Assembly (NCBI RefSeq): GCF_000472965.1
Contig: NZ_AXAU01000001.1
Coordinates: 1,156,243-1,220,242, forward strand
DNA length: 64,000 nucleotides
DNA from: Bradyrhizobium murdochi
GTDB lineage: Bacteria; Pseudomonadota; Alphaproteobacteria; Rhizobiales; Xanthobacteraceae
Direction: 5' to 3'
In this document: positions 44,352 through 51,682 of the stretch, in pieces
Numbering within the stretch: position 1 is the stretch's first letter
How the letters are laid out: the number at the start of each line of letters is the position of its first letter
Notes under the pieces: model-generated
Databases searched by the model: none
Seen by the model: the letters and a program-made list of their open reading frames with translations, nothing else
What the model was told of the DNA's origin: nothing
Position numbers and translations under genes: made by a program

Positions 44352-44819
44352 GAGTAGTCGGGGTCAGCATCACACGCGCTGCCGAAAATCTTCGTGATGG
44401 CGGTGTTGCAGAACGCAATCGTTGCAAGACGTGGGCAAGCCTTCCGCGATTTAGGGATAATCTTCGGATAGAATTTTTGCGCCAAATGCCAGCAAAGTCC
44501 GGCTCAATGTGGCCCGCCAAGGAACGGGTCGGACGCAATGCACCCGAAAGCGGACCTATTATGCTCACCCTGAGCTTTGTCGTTCTTGACCCTGAGCTGA
44601 CGAAGACATCATCCATCTTGATGGCGATCCACGCACTCTTCCGTTCCTACGCCGCCACTTGCCGCGGTCGGTGGCCCATGAGCTGCTTCGAAAAAGCCAA
44701 CGAGACCGGCGGTTCGGACGAACTCAAAGCTTGAAGCAAGAACTCTTCAACCAGCAGGTTTCGCCCCGAAGTGCAAATTAGCCTTGCTCGATCGATCGAG
44801 GCCCCGAGCCTGCTGCGGT
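44352..44819. other. Gene-free stretch holding repeat C copy 2
   Basis: No gene is supported across 44352-44819. The open frame 44270-44734 spans two repeat copies and has no family resemblance. The only structured content is repeat C copy 2 (44496-44594). Confidence 0.4.
44496..44594. repeat. Intergenic repeat C, copy 2 (99 bp)
   Basis: Same 99-base element as 2946-3044, 94 of 99 identical, same orientation. It is not flanked by the same sequence on either side, so the element itself, not a larger segment, is what is shared. Confidence 0.85.
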
Positions 44820-45194
44820 TTAAACGTGGATGATTTCGTTCTTGAGCGAGTATGCGATCGCTAAGACGTCCTTCCGCGTTTGTTCGTCAATGTTGTGCTT
44901 TTCCAGCGTACTCATGATGTCGTCGATCGCCGCCATATACTCCTGCGCATTGACATTCATACCGCGATGGGCGTCGCACATGCTGCGGCCGCTGTATTGC
45001 TCCGGCCCGCCGCTGCCTGCGCCGAGAAAGTTGCGCAGATGCTGCTTGACCTTAGCAAGACGGTCAGGGTCCTCGCGATAGGGCAGAAACCTGGCTTTGA
45101 TAGTTGGGTTGCTCATATGCGCTTCGACGATATCGTCTACCAACGTTGCGACACCCGTTGCGCCACCGAGGCGCTCATAGAGACTTTTGTCCAC
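44820..45194 (-). CDS. Group I truncated haemoglobin
   Basis: A 124-residue 2-over-2 globin: MDKSLYERLGGATGVATLVD start, the Phe/Tyr positions in KARFLPYREDPDRLA, and the proximal His in MCDAHRGMNV (about residue 76). Such proteins bind O2 or NO in the cytosol and often detoxify NO. The gene is divergent from an HxlR regulator with about 200 bases between them, so control by that redox-type regulator is plausible. Confidence 0.92.
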   Translation of the reverse strand: MDKSLYERLGGATGVATLVDDIVEAHMSNPTIKARFLPYREDPDRLAKVKQHLRNFLGAGSGGPEQYSGRSMCDAHRGMNVNAQEYMAAIDDIMSTLEKHNIDEQTRKDVLAIAYSLKNEIIHV

Positions 45195-45314
45195 TGTATT
45201 CCTCCCGTTTCCCTATGCTTGGCCCGAAAAAAGGGCCACCACTGCCTGGACCTGAATGGAATGCCGATCCAAGAGGCCATGGTCACCATAGTCGCGGTGG
45301 CTACGACCTGCTAG

Positions 45315-45327
45315 TACAGTAGTTGTA
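45315..45327. promoter_or_regulatory. Inverted repeat, candidate HxlR operator
   Basis: TACA-GTAGT-TGTA in the gap between the globin and hxlR-type genes. Short dyads with TAC/GTA arms are typical HxlR/YodB targets. Only four base pairs per arm, so the support is modest. Confidence 0.35.
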
Positions 45328-45398
45328 TCGGAACGGTTCGGCAGGAAACACTCATCGATCAATTCCCATCGAGTCGGCGAAACATTGGGAGCGCGGGC

Positions 45399-46091
45399 AT
45401 GCCACAGTCAGGTTACAAGCAATTCTGTCCGGTAGCTATGGCGGCCGAAGTTCTTTGCACGCGTTGGACAATGGTGCTGCTACGCGAACTGATCGCCGGG
45501 TCAACGCGGTTTAACGACCTGCGCCGCGGCGTCCCGAAAATGTCGCCGACGCTGCTGTCGCAAAGGCTCAAGGAATTGGAAGGTGCCGGCATCGTTGAGC
45601 GAAAGGCGGCCCGTGAGGGCAATGGCGTGTTGGAGTACCGCCTGACCGCGGCCGGCCGCGATTTGCGTCCTGTGGTTGAGGGGTTTGGTTTCTGGGGGCA
45701 GAAATGGGTCGAGTCCCAGCCGTCACTGAATAACCTCGACCCGTCGCTGCTGATGTGGGACATGCGCCGCAACTTGAACCCATCGCCTCTGCCGAAACGG
45801 CGGACGGTAATCCAGTTTCAATATCCGGAGCTTCCGGCTTCGAAACGGGATTGGTGGCTCGTGGTCGAACCGGATGGAGACGTCGACCTGTGCTGGTCTC
45901 ATCCTGGCTTCGAAGTCGACCTATACGTGACGACGGACCTGCGGACGATGACCGCAATCTGGATGGGGCTAACAACAGTAGCCAAGGAGCGCGAACGCAT
46001 CGATTTGGATGGCAATAACGGCATCGCCAGAACCATGCAAACGTGGTTGGGCCTGAGCCCCTTCGCTGCGGAAAGGAAAAGGGTTGGGTAA
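45399..46091 (+). CDS. HxlR-family transcriptional regulator
   Basis: A 230-residue regulator. The winged-helix domain (about 1-100) begins QFCPVAMAAEVLCTRWTMVL; the early Cys-Pro is the conserved redox-sensitive Cys of the family. STRFNDLRRGVPKMSPTLLS and the LKELEGAGIVERK wing are typical. The C-terminal part (about 125-230) adds an SCP2-like sterol-carrier fold, as in a larger HxlR subgroup. It is divergent from the truncated haemoglobin gene and is the best candidate for its regulator. Confidence 0.88.
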   Translation: MPQSGYKQFCPVAMAAEVLCTRWTMVLLRELIAGSTRFNDLRRGVPKMSPTLLSQRLKELEGAGIVERKAAREGNGVLEYRLTAAGRDLRPVVEGFGFWGQKWVESQPSLNNLDPSLLMWDMRRNLNPSPLPKRRTVIQFQYPELPASKRDWWLVVEPDGDVDLCWSHPGFEVDLYVTTDLRTMTAIWMGLTTVAKERERIDLDGNNGIARTMQTWLGLSPFAAERKRVG

Positions 46092-46161
46092 CTTCTCTCT
46101 GGCGCGAATGGATGATCGGATGCGTTACGCCACTATCCAAGCACTCACAGTGTCCGATCAT

Positions 46162-46252
46162 GCCCTTCTGCGACATCGGGCTATGTCCGCTATTCCGCCG
46201 CTGTTGAGGGTTGAGCGGACATCAGTCAGTCGCTTAATGAGTACACGCCCTA
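46162..46252. repeat. Intergenic repeat A, copy 2 (91 bp)
   Basis: Same 91-base element as 5514-5604 with one mismatch (G for C in CTGTTGAGGG), same orientation, including the ATGTCCGCT/AGCGGACAT inverted repeat. It lies between the HxlR gene and a small secreted protein. Confidence 0.9.
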
Positions 46253-46274
46253 ACTAGCCATCCATGGTGTGCTT

Positions 46275-46628
46275 ATGTTACGCCTCGTTTCGATCGCCAT
46301 CATCCTATCGCTGCTGCCCGTCGTCGCGACGGCTGCGCCACCTCATAAACGGCCGGCGCCACGCTGGCACGGCTACGGCTTCCTGCCGGGCTATCAACAG
46401 CCGCCGAACAACAGCCTTCCAGCTTACACTCGGAAAAATTCGATTTCGCGCATGGCGCGTTCCAACCGGCGCCCTTGGTATATCGATCCTGTCCCGCGCT
46501 ATTACGGATACGATGGCGACTGGCACTATTTCGGTCGGCCCGGCTTTTACGGCGGTCGCTACAATGGCGGCAGCTTCGGCCCTTGCTGGACGCGCACGCC
46601 GATCGGGCCGATCTGGAATTGCGGCTGA
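46275..46628 (+). CDS. Secreted aromatic-rich protein (117 aa)
   Basis: A 117-residue protein with a signal peptide (LRLVSIAIILSLLPVVATAA) and a mature part rich in Tyr, Trp, Gly and Pro, ending GPCWTRTPIGPIWNCG with two Cys. I recall this C-terminal CW-x-P-x-GP-x-WNCG pattern in small Bradyrhizobium secreted proteins. ATG at 46275; a GTG two codons earlier is possible. No function known. Confidence 0.68.
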   Translation: MLRLVSIAIILSLLPVVATAAPPHKRPAPRWHGYGFLPGYQQPPNNSLPAYTRKNSISRMARSNRRPWYIDPVPRYYGYDGDWHYFGRPGFYGGRYNGGSFGPCWTRTPIGPIWNCG

Positions 46629-46656
46629 TAAGCTAGCTGCGACCAACCGGCGCGAC

Positions 46657-46748
46657 AGCAAGTAGCCCGCATGAGCGCATGCGATATGCGGGACCGCTGG
46701 ATGTAAAGACCCCGGATATCGCTTCGCTCATCCGGGGCTACGCTTGCT
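46657..46748. repeat. Repeat D, full copy 1 (92 bp, REP-like)
   Basis: Two imperfect hairpins: GTAGCCCGCATGAGC/GCGATATGCGGG and CCCCGGATATCGCTTCGCTC/ATCCGGGGCTAC. A second copy at 47676-47767 differs at two bases and a truncated copy is at 40179. This is a repeat type I recall as very common in Bradyrhizobium intergenic DNA. Confidence 0.85.
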
Positions 46749-46762
46749 GGTCGAGGGTCCTC

Positions 46763-47092
46763 TCACGCGAGAGCCGGGCCGCGATCGCCAACCTTGCGAA
46801 ACCGCGCAACCTTGATCTGCCCGGCACGGCGACGCGCCTGCGCAATGTCGTAACTATTTTGCATGCGCATCAACGTATCCATGGATACGCCGAACGCCTT
46901 CTCGATACGCAACGCCATTTCAGACGATAGCGCTGCACGCTCATTGAGCAGCGCCGAGAGCGCGGGACGGGTCACACCCAGCGCCTTGGCCGCGTCGGTC
47001 ACCGAGAGGTCGAGCGCCTCGACGATCTCGCTCTTCACGAAACCACCGGGATGGGCCGGATTTTTCATGCGAATACCTTGTATTGCGTTCAT
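46763..47092 (-). CDS. higA: HigA-type antitoxin
   Basis: A 109-residue XRE-family antitoxin. NPAHPGGFVKSEIVEALDLS is the HigA start, the HTH is DAAKALGVTRPALSALLNER, and SSEMALRIEKAFGVSMDTLM follows. It neutralises HigB and represses the operon. ATG at 47092 with AGGAGG five bases upstream is the start; the GTG at 47098 is less likely. It lies 9 bases after the higB stop, the usual toxin-first order. Confidence 0.92.
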   Translation of the reverse strand: MNAIQGIRMKNPAHPGGFVKSEIVEALDLSVTDAAKALGVTRPALSALLNERAALSSEMALRIEKAFGVSMDTLMRMQNSYDIAQARRRAGQIKVARFRKVGDRGPALA

Positions 47093-47101
47093 GGCCACCT
47101 C

Positions 47102-47392
47102 CTAGTGATAGTCCTCGTAATCGAGGTCGATAATCTCAGTCTCGTTTCGGTCGATCCGAAACGTCAGCCGCGAGTTCTTGGTGACGAAAAGGCTCCAGGT
47201 CCCCTTGCGGTCCCCAGTGAGTTGATGGGCTTTCCAGCTCGGCACCGCCTTCAATTCCGTCTCTTTCTGCATATCCTGAAGAAAAGAGATCATGCGGCGC
47301 AGCTTCTCCGCGACCGCAGCCTGTATGCCGCTCTTGTCATCGTCCTCGATAAAGCGCCGCAGCCCCTTATGCAGGACGTTCCGAATCCTCAT
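47102..47392 (-). CDS. higB: HigB-type toxin (RelE superfamily)
   Basis: A 96-residue ribosome-dependent mRNA interferase. The start MRIRNVLHKGLRRFIEDDDK, the basic KAVPSWKAHQLTGDRKGTWS core and the FRIDRNETEIIDLDYEDYH end are those of HigB. It would cut mRNA on the ribosome when HigA is lost. No ribosome site precedes the ATG, and the promoter ends about nine bases upstream, so its mRNA may be leaderless. Confidence 0.93.
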   Translation of the reverse strand: MRIRNVLHKGLRRFIEDDDKSGIQAAVAEKLRRMISFLQDMQKETELKAVPSWKAHQLTGDRKGTWSLFVTKNSRLTFRIDRNETEIIDLDYEDYH

Positions 47393-47400
47393 ACAACCAG

Positions 47401-47444
47401 CATATATGGACCTGTTCGTATCGTGTCAAGCTACGCTTTACGAA
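47401..47444 (-). promoter_or_regulatory. higBA promoter with overlapping inverted repeat
   Basis: On the minus strand TTGACA (47429-47424) and TATATG (47406-47401) are 17 bases apart, a near-consensus sigma-70 promoter. The inverted repeat TTCGTA (47415-47420) and TACGAA (47439-47444) flanks and overlaps the -35 box, a fitting HigA operator. Confidence 0.75.
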
Positions 47445-47533
47445 CCTATTGGCCCCCCGAGATAACCTGAAGTTGCATAGTTACGTGATAGTGCACCTTA
47501 CGCCTGATGCTGGACGGGTCTTTGAGTCTTTTT

Positions 47534-47653
47534 TCGTGTCCCGGACGCGAAGCAGCGTGAAACGCTGCTTCGCAGAGCCGGGACCCAGCACCCGGCAGGT
47601 GGGCCCCGGCTCAGCAGGGCATCACTACGTGCTGCGCTGCGTCCGGGGCACGA
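47534..47653. repeat. Large palindromic intergenic element (120 bp)
   Basis: Terminal inverted repeats TCGTGTCCCGGACGC (47534-47548) and GCGTCCGGGGCACGA (47639-47653) match in 14 of 15 positions. Inside are a perfect hairpin GAAGCAGCG-TGAAA-CGCTGCTTC and a GCCGGGACC/GGCCCCGGC region. I recall this unit as frequent in Bradyrhizobium genomes. Confidence 0.75.
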
Positions 47654-47675
47654 GATTTAACCCAGTGCAGCAAGT

Positions 47676-47767
47676 AGCAAGTAGCCCGCATGAGCGCATG
47701 CGATATGCGGGACCGCTGGATGTAAGGACCCCGGATATTGCTTCGCTCATCCGGGGCTACGCTTGCT
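47676..47767. repeat. Repeat D, full copy 2 (92 bp, REP-like)
   Basis: Differs from the copy at 46657-46748 at two positions (AAGG for AAAG; TATTG for TATCG). It directly follows the 120-bp palindromic element. Confidence 0.85.
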
Positions 47768-48856
47768 AACTTCAGCACGGCAAACCGCCAGTTGCCTGGC
47801 CAAGCAAATCACTCGCGCGGTTTGGTACTTCCGTGTCCAGCAAATTTTGCGCGATCAACCTGCGACCAACAGGCAAATCACTTCTGATTTTCAGAAATCG
47901 TGTCAAGCCTCGAAATCAAAAATATTCCGCTATCGTTCGCACCCAAATCAGCCGTACAACTTCGCCCGTTCCGGCCCGCTAAGAGGGGCGTATCGCGAAC
48001 GTCACGGACGTTGGGCATGGAATGCGGTGGACGCAGCAGCGTCAGGCGCGCGCGTGATTGCAGGGCGGGCTTTGTCTCGTGAGCGATTGAACGGCGCGCA
48101 GACGACCGGCGCTTAAACGCCTCGGCCAAAACTTCTTCCGGCAGCATACGGGCTGGTTGAAGCGCTTCGGCCCGAGGAAGCTGCGGACGGCAAAACCGCG
48201 TGGTCCTGGCACCCGTTGCTGGTGTCAAGCCGATGGAGATTGTCGGGCCCAACCGGGCCTTCGATCGATCGCCAATCCGTCGGCGACGGAGGCCAGAGGA
48301 ATTCGGCTCCGGGGAGATCGCGGCATAAGCGTTAAAACCACTGCGCAGGGAAGGCCGGGTGTTCCGGCGCACCTGCGGTCCACCGTGTGCATTCTTGCGC
48401 ACGACTGCGGGTGTCATGGGCACCCGGCTTTCCCTGCGCCCTCAATTTCCTGAGGGCATCGTCGATGCATAACTTCGGGCGCTACCCGCGCCGCGAGATC
48501 GCAATGTCGTATCCAGTGCCTGCCGCATCCAGCGAAAACAATTATGCGTTATCCGAGCACCGGCATCACCCTGCCCCACCCTCGCGCCGCAGCGGCTCCG
48601 GTTCATTCGTGCGATCAGATGAATGTTCGGGACGTTGGACCGTTTCTAAACTGCAGCGCTTTCAACCCACAGAAAGGCCGCTGTTTTCCACCGCTTTTTC
48701 ACTGATTTTCCTTGGCTTTAGCCTGCCACATGTGAGGCGGGGCGCGAGCCGCAATTATACCCCATCCGCTCCGAAATTGCGGCTCATTGCGACCCAAGTC
48801 TCTGACCAGATTGGGCGCATCAAGCGTTGAATAGCGTTGCGTTGCCGGGGATGTAG
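47768..48856. other. Long stretch without a supported gene, probably old repeat DNA
   Basis: About 1.1 kb with no gene I can defend. The longest frame (47878-48423, minus strand) is open but rich in Arg/Pro/Ser and has no motif. Words such as RFCRPQLPRAEA and HDCGCHGHPAFPAPSIS in different frames recall a degenerate region I have met repeatedly in Bradyrhizobium genomes, annotated as spurious hypotheticals. A GGGTGTTCCGG...CATGGGCACCCGG inverted arrangement lies at about 48357-48430. Confidence 0.4.
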
Positions 48857-49993
48857 ATGTCGAAGTGTTCCGTGAAATTCGTCCCGGCTCTCTTTGCCGG
48901 TGTTGTGGCGGGAGCGAGCCTCGCCACCATAACGGATCTCCGGGCCCAGGTGTCGGAAGCGCAAGCGGCTCCAGTGGCGCAAGCCGCCGCAGCCGACAGT
49001 TGCCTGTCCGCGCCGAAGGGCGCGACGCCGTCGGGCAGCCATTGGTACTATCGCATCGATCGCGCCACCAAACGTCAATGCTGGTATCTCCGCGAGGAGA
49101 ACGACAAGGCCGACGACAAATTTGCGCGCGCCGCGCCGCCCGCATCAGCCCCGGCGTCATCGCCGCCAGCCGTTGAACCGGCGCCGGTGCAGGCGCAAGC
49201 AACCTCGCGCAAATCGTTCGACGACGCGCGCGCCGAATGGATTGCCCAGCAAAACCGCGCAGCGGCAAGTTCGCTAGACAAAGCCGAGCCGCGAACGACT
49301 GGCGCAGCTCCCGCGCCCGCCGCTCAGAACGGACCAAGCGCTGCCATGCCGAACGTGCTCGCACCGGCGCCGCTGGCGAGCATGAGATGGAACGACGCTC
49401 CCGGCGCTGGCTCCTCGACCAACCCACCCAATCAACAGATCGCTGCCGCCGCTACGCCCGCAGACCCACCGGTGCAGGCGGAGGAAGTGCAACAGCCCGC
49501 GGCAGAACAGGCTGCACCTGTCGCGGCAGAACCGGCAAAGCCGACCGCCTCACTGCAGAAGCTGCTTTTGGTGATGGCGGCGGCGCTGGCGCTCGCCGGC
49601 CTCACGGTCAGTGCGATCGTCAGGATCGGGCGCATGCGGGCGCGCCGCGCCATGCACCGCAAGCGGCGCGCGATGTGGGATGCCGCGCGCACCAAACGTC
49701 CCGCGCCGCCGGTGTTCCACGATGAAGAAGCCCGGCTGCGGCGCACCGGCGCTGTGCAGCATACCCGCGTACCCAAGGAGCGGCCCCGCGTGCCGCAGGA
49801 GCGCGCCCGCGTACCCCAGGAACGAGTACGAGTACCGCAAGAACGAGTGCGCGTACCCCAGGAGCGAGTGCGAGCACCGCAGGAACGAGTGGTGCGGGCA
49901 CCGCAGGAACGAGCACGCGTCCCTCAGGAGCGCGAGCGCGATCAGCAGGTTACGGAAATGCTGGCCCGGCTCGCCCGCAGCGCGCAGACGTAA
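48857..49993 (+). CDS. Membrane-anchored protein with C-terminal heptapeptide repeats (378 aa)
   Basis: A 378-residue protein. Residues 1-45 form an N-terminal signal or anchor; a conserved motif SGSHWYYRIDRATKRQCWYL follows (about 58-77, with Cys at 48 and 74). An Ala/Pro-rich linker leads to one transmembrane helix (about 234-254, LLLVMAAALALAGLTVSAIV). The cytoplasmic part is very basic and has eight tandem copies of RVPQERx (about 304-360). I recall homologues of the first domain annotated hypothetical in this group. It converges with gmk. Function unknown. Confidence 0.72.
   Translation: MSKCSVKFVPALFAGVVAGASLATITDLRAQVSEAQAAPVAQAAAADSCLSAPKGATPSGSHWYYRIDRATKRQCWYLREENDKADDKFARAAPPASAPASSPPAVEPAPVQAQATSRKSFDDARAEWIAQQNRAAASSLDKAEPRTTGAAPAPAAQNGPSAAMPNVLAPAPLASMRWNDAPGAGSSTNPPNQQIAAAATPADPPVQAEEVQQPAAEQAAPVAAEPAKPTASLQKLLLVMAAALALAGLTVSAIVRIGRMRARRAMHRKRRAMWDAARTKRPAPPVFHDEEARLRRTGAVQHTRVPKERPRVPQERARVPQERVRVPQERVRVPQERVRAPQERVVRAPQERARVPQERERDQQVTEMLARLARSAQT
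49766..49936 (+). repeat. Tandem 21-bp repeat coding for RVPQERx (8 units)
   Basis: Eight in-frame units of 21 bases (one with three extra bases): RVPKERP, RVPQERA, RVPQERV three times, RAPQERVV, RAPQERA, RVPQERE. DNA copies differ mostly at third positions, so the repeat is not brand new. Confidence 0.9.
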
Positions 49994-50011
49994 TCGAAGC
50001 CTACGCGGCAG

Positions 50012-50665
50012 TTATTTTTCCAACTGGCGCTGCAGTTTGCGAACGAACTCGGTCAGGCCAGTGCGGCGCTCGCGCTTGAGCCGCTCGGCCTTGAGGATCG
50101 ACTGCACTTCAGCGAAGGCGTCATCGACGTTCTGGTTGACGACGATATAGTCGTATTCCGCCCAGTGACTGAGTTCATGGGTGGCGCGGCTCATGCGCCC
50201 GCGAATGACCTCGTCGGAATCCTGCGCCCGCGTGTGCAGCCGTTTCTCGAGGTCGGCTGCCGAGGGCGGCAGGATGAATACGCTGACGACGTCGGCGCGG
50301 GCCTTTTCCCGCAATTGCTGCGTGCCCTGCCAGTCGATGTCGAACAGCACGTCCTGCCCGGCCGACAAAGCGGCCTCGACCGGCGCACGCGGCGTGCCAT
50401 AGCGGTTGTCGAACACGGTCGCCCACTCCAGCAATTCGCCCTGCGCGACCATCGCCTCGAACCTGGGCTTGTCGACGAAAAAATAATCACGGCCATCGAC
50501 TTCACCCGGCCGCATCGGCCGGGTGGTCGCGGATACCGACATTTTCAAACCCGGCATCCGCTCGATCAGAAGGCGCGACAGCGTGGTCTTGCCTGCGCCC
50601 GAAGGCGAGGAGAGCACGAACATCAGCCCGCGCCGTTCAACTCCGTCGAAACCACCAGCCGTCAT
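50012..50665 (-). CDS. gmk: Guanylate kinase
   Basis: A 217-residue kinase that phosphorylates GMP to GDP. The P-loop is SSPSGAGKTTLSRLL (about 20-34), the GMP-binding region VSATTRPMRPGEVDGRDYFF, and the lid LPPSAADLEKRLHTRAQDS. Full length. It starts three bases after the yicC stop codon, so gmk is co-transcribed with yicC and probably mltG. Confidence 0.96.
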   Translation of the reverse strand: MTAGGFDGVERRGLMFVLSSPSGAGKTTLSRLLIERMPGLKMSVSATTRPMRPGEVDGRDYFFVDKPRFEAMVAQGELLEWATVFDNRYGTPRAPVEAALSAGQDVLFDIDWQGTQQLREKARADVVSVFILPPSAADLEKRLHTRAQDSDEVIRGRMSRATHELSHWAEYDYIVVNQNVDDAFAEVQSILKAERLKRERRTGLTEFVRKLQRQLEK

Positions 50666-50668
50666 CGG

Positions 50669-51556
50669 TCACTCCAGATTCTGGACCTGCTCGCGGAATT
50701 GCTCGACCACGTTTTTCATCTCAAGCCCGGTCTGGGTCAATTCCAGATCGTTCGATTTGGAGCAGCAGGTGTTGACCTCGCGGTTGAATTCCTGGGCGAG
50801 GAAATCGAGCCGCCGCCCGACCGGTCCGCCCTTGCCGATCATCTCGCGGGCCTGCGCGACATGCGAGGCGATGCGGTCGAGCTCTTCGCGAATGTCGGCC
50901 TTGGTCGCAATCAGGATGGCTTCCTGATTGAGCCGGTCAGGATCGAAGCGTTCGGAGGTCTCCAGCAGCGCCGCAACCTGTTCGGCCAGCCGCGCCCGGA
51001 TCGCCTCCGGCTTGCGGCCGGGCGCGGCCTCGGCCTTTTTCGCCAGCCTCTCGATTTCATCCATGCGCTGGATCAGGATTTGCCCGAGCGTCACGCCCTC
51101 GCGGCGGCGCATCTCGACGAGATGGCCAAGCGCCTGCTCGAAGGCGGCCGCCGCCGCGTCCCGTGCCGCCTTGTCCTCCGCCTCGTCGCTTTCGGGTTCG
51201 ACCACCTCGATGACGCCCTTGATGCCGAGCAGTCCGTCGATGCTGGGCGCCACCGCGTCGATCTTGCCGGCGAGCACGCCCGCGACCTTCACGATCGAGG
51301 CGAGCACGTCTTCATTGATGCGCACGGTCGAGACCGCGTTGGCGCGCTTGACGTTGAGGTTGGCGTACACCGTGCCCCGCGACAGCACCTCGCCGGCGCG
51401 TTTCTTGGCAAAGGCCTCCAGCTCGTCCCAGCCGGGCGGCAGGCGCAGGCGCAGGTCAAAGCCCTTGGCGTTGACGGACTTCAGTTCCCACTCGAACGTG
51501 TAGGGGCCGCTGGCGCCGTGGCTCCGGGCAAAACCGGTCATGCTCGATAGCGCCAT
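50669..51556 (-). CDS. yicC: YicC-family endoribonuclease
   Basis: A 295-residue YicC-like protein. It begins MALSSMTGFARSHGASGPYT, and has SVNAKGFDLRLRLPPGWDEL and the C-terminal motif GRRLDFLAQEFNREVNTCCSK. YicC of E. coli is an RNase affecting small-RNA turnover. The helical middle has a long coiled coil (about 120-200). ATG at 51556 is the family start; the open frame before it does not match. The yicC-gmk pair is a common gene order. Confidence 0.93.
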   Translation of the reverse strand: MALSSMTGFARSHGASGPYTFEWELKSVNAKGFDLRLRLPPGWDELEAFAKKRAGEVLSRGTVYANLNVKRANAVSTVRINEDVLASIVKVAGVLAGKIDAVAPSIDGLLGIKGVIEVVEPESDEAEDKAARDAAAAAFEQALGHLVEMRRREGVTLGQILIQRMDEIERLAKKAEAAPGRKPEAIRARLAEQVAALLETSERFDPDRLNQEAILIATKADIREELDRIASHVAQAREMIGKGGPVGRRLDFLAQEFNREVNTCCSKSNDLELTQTGLEMKNVVEQFREQVQNLE

Positions 51557-51682
51557 CGCGTAACACTCTCCAAAAGACAGGGATTTCGAGACTCGAAATG
51601 AACGGCGGGACCATAAGCCGATTTCCGCCAAAGTGGAATTGCGTTCCGGCTGGGCCTGGAACGCCTTCTCGACTGGCCGGCG

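Noticed and set aside
44270..44734. 154-codon plus-strand open frame
   Set aside because: Runs through repeat B and repeat C; the shared part is not kept in frame in the other copies.
46657..47767. Repeat D copies as part of a CRISPR array
   Set aside because: Only two full copies about 1 kb apart with genes between them; no short regular spacing and no cas genes.
47878..48423. 181-codon minus-strand open frame
   Set aside because: Arg/Pro/Ser-rich, no ribosome site, and the region resembles degenerate repeat DNA; treated as non-coding.
49766..49936. 21-bp tandem repeat as a CRISPR or iteron array
   Set aside because: Units are directly adjacent without spacers and keep a coding frame inside a protein gene.
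50165..51550. 461-codon plus-strand open frame
   Set aside because: Antisense to gmk and yicC, both full length with conserved motifs.
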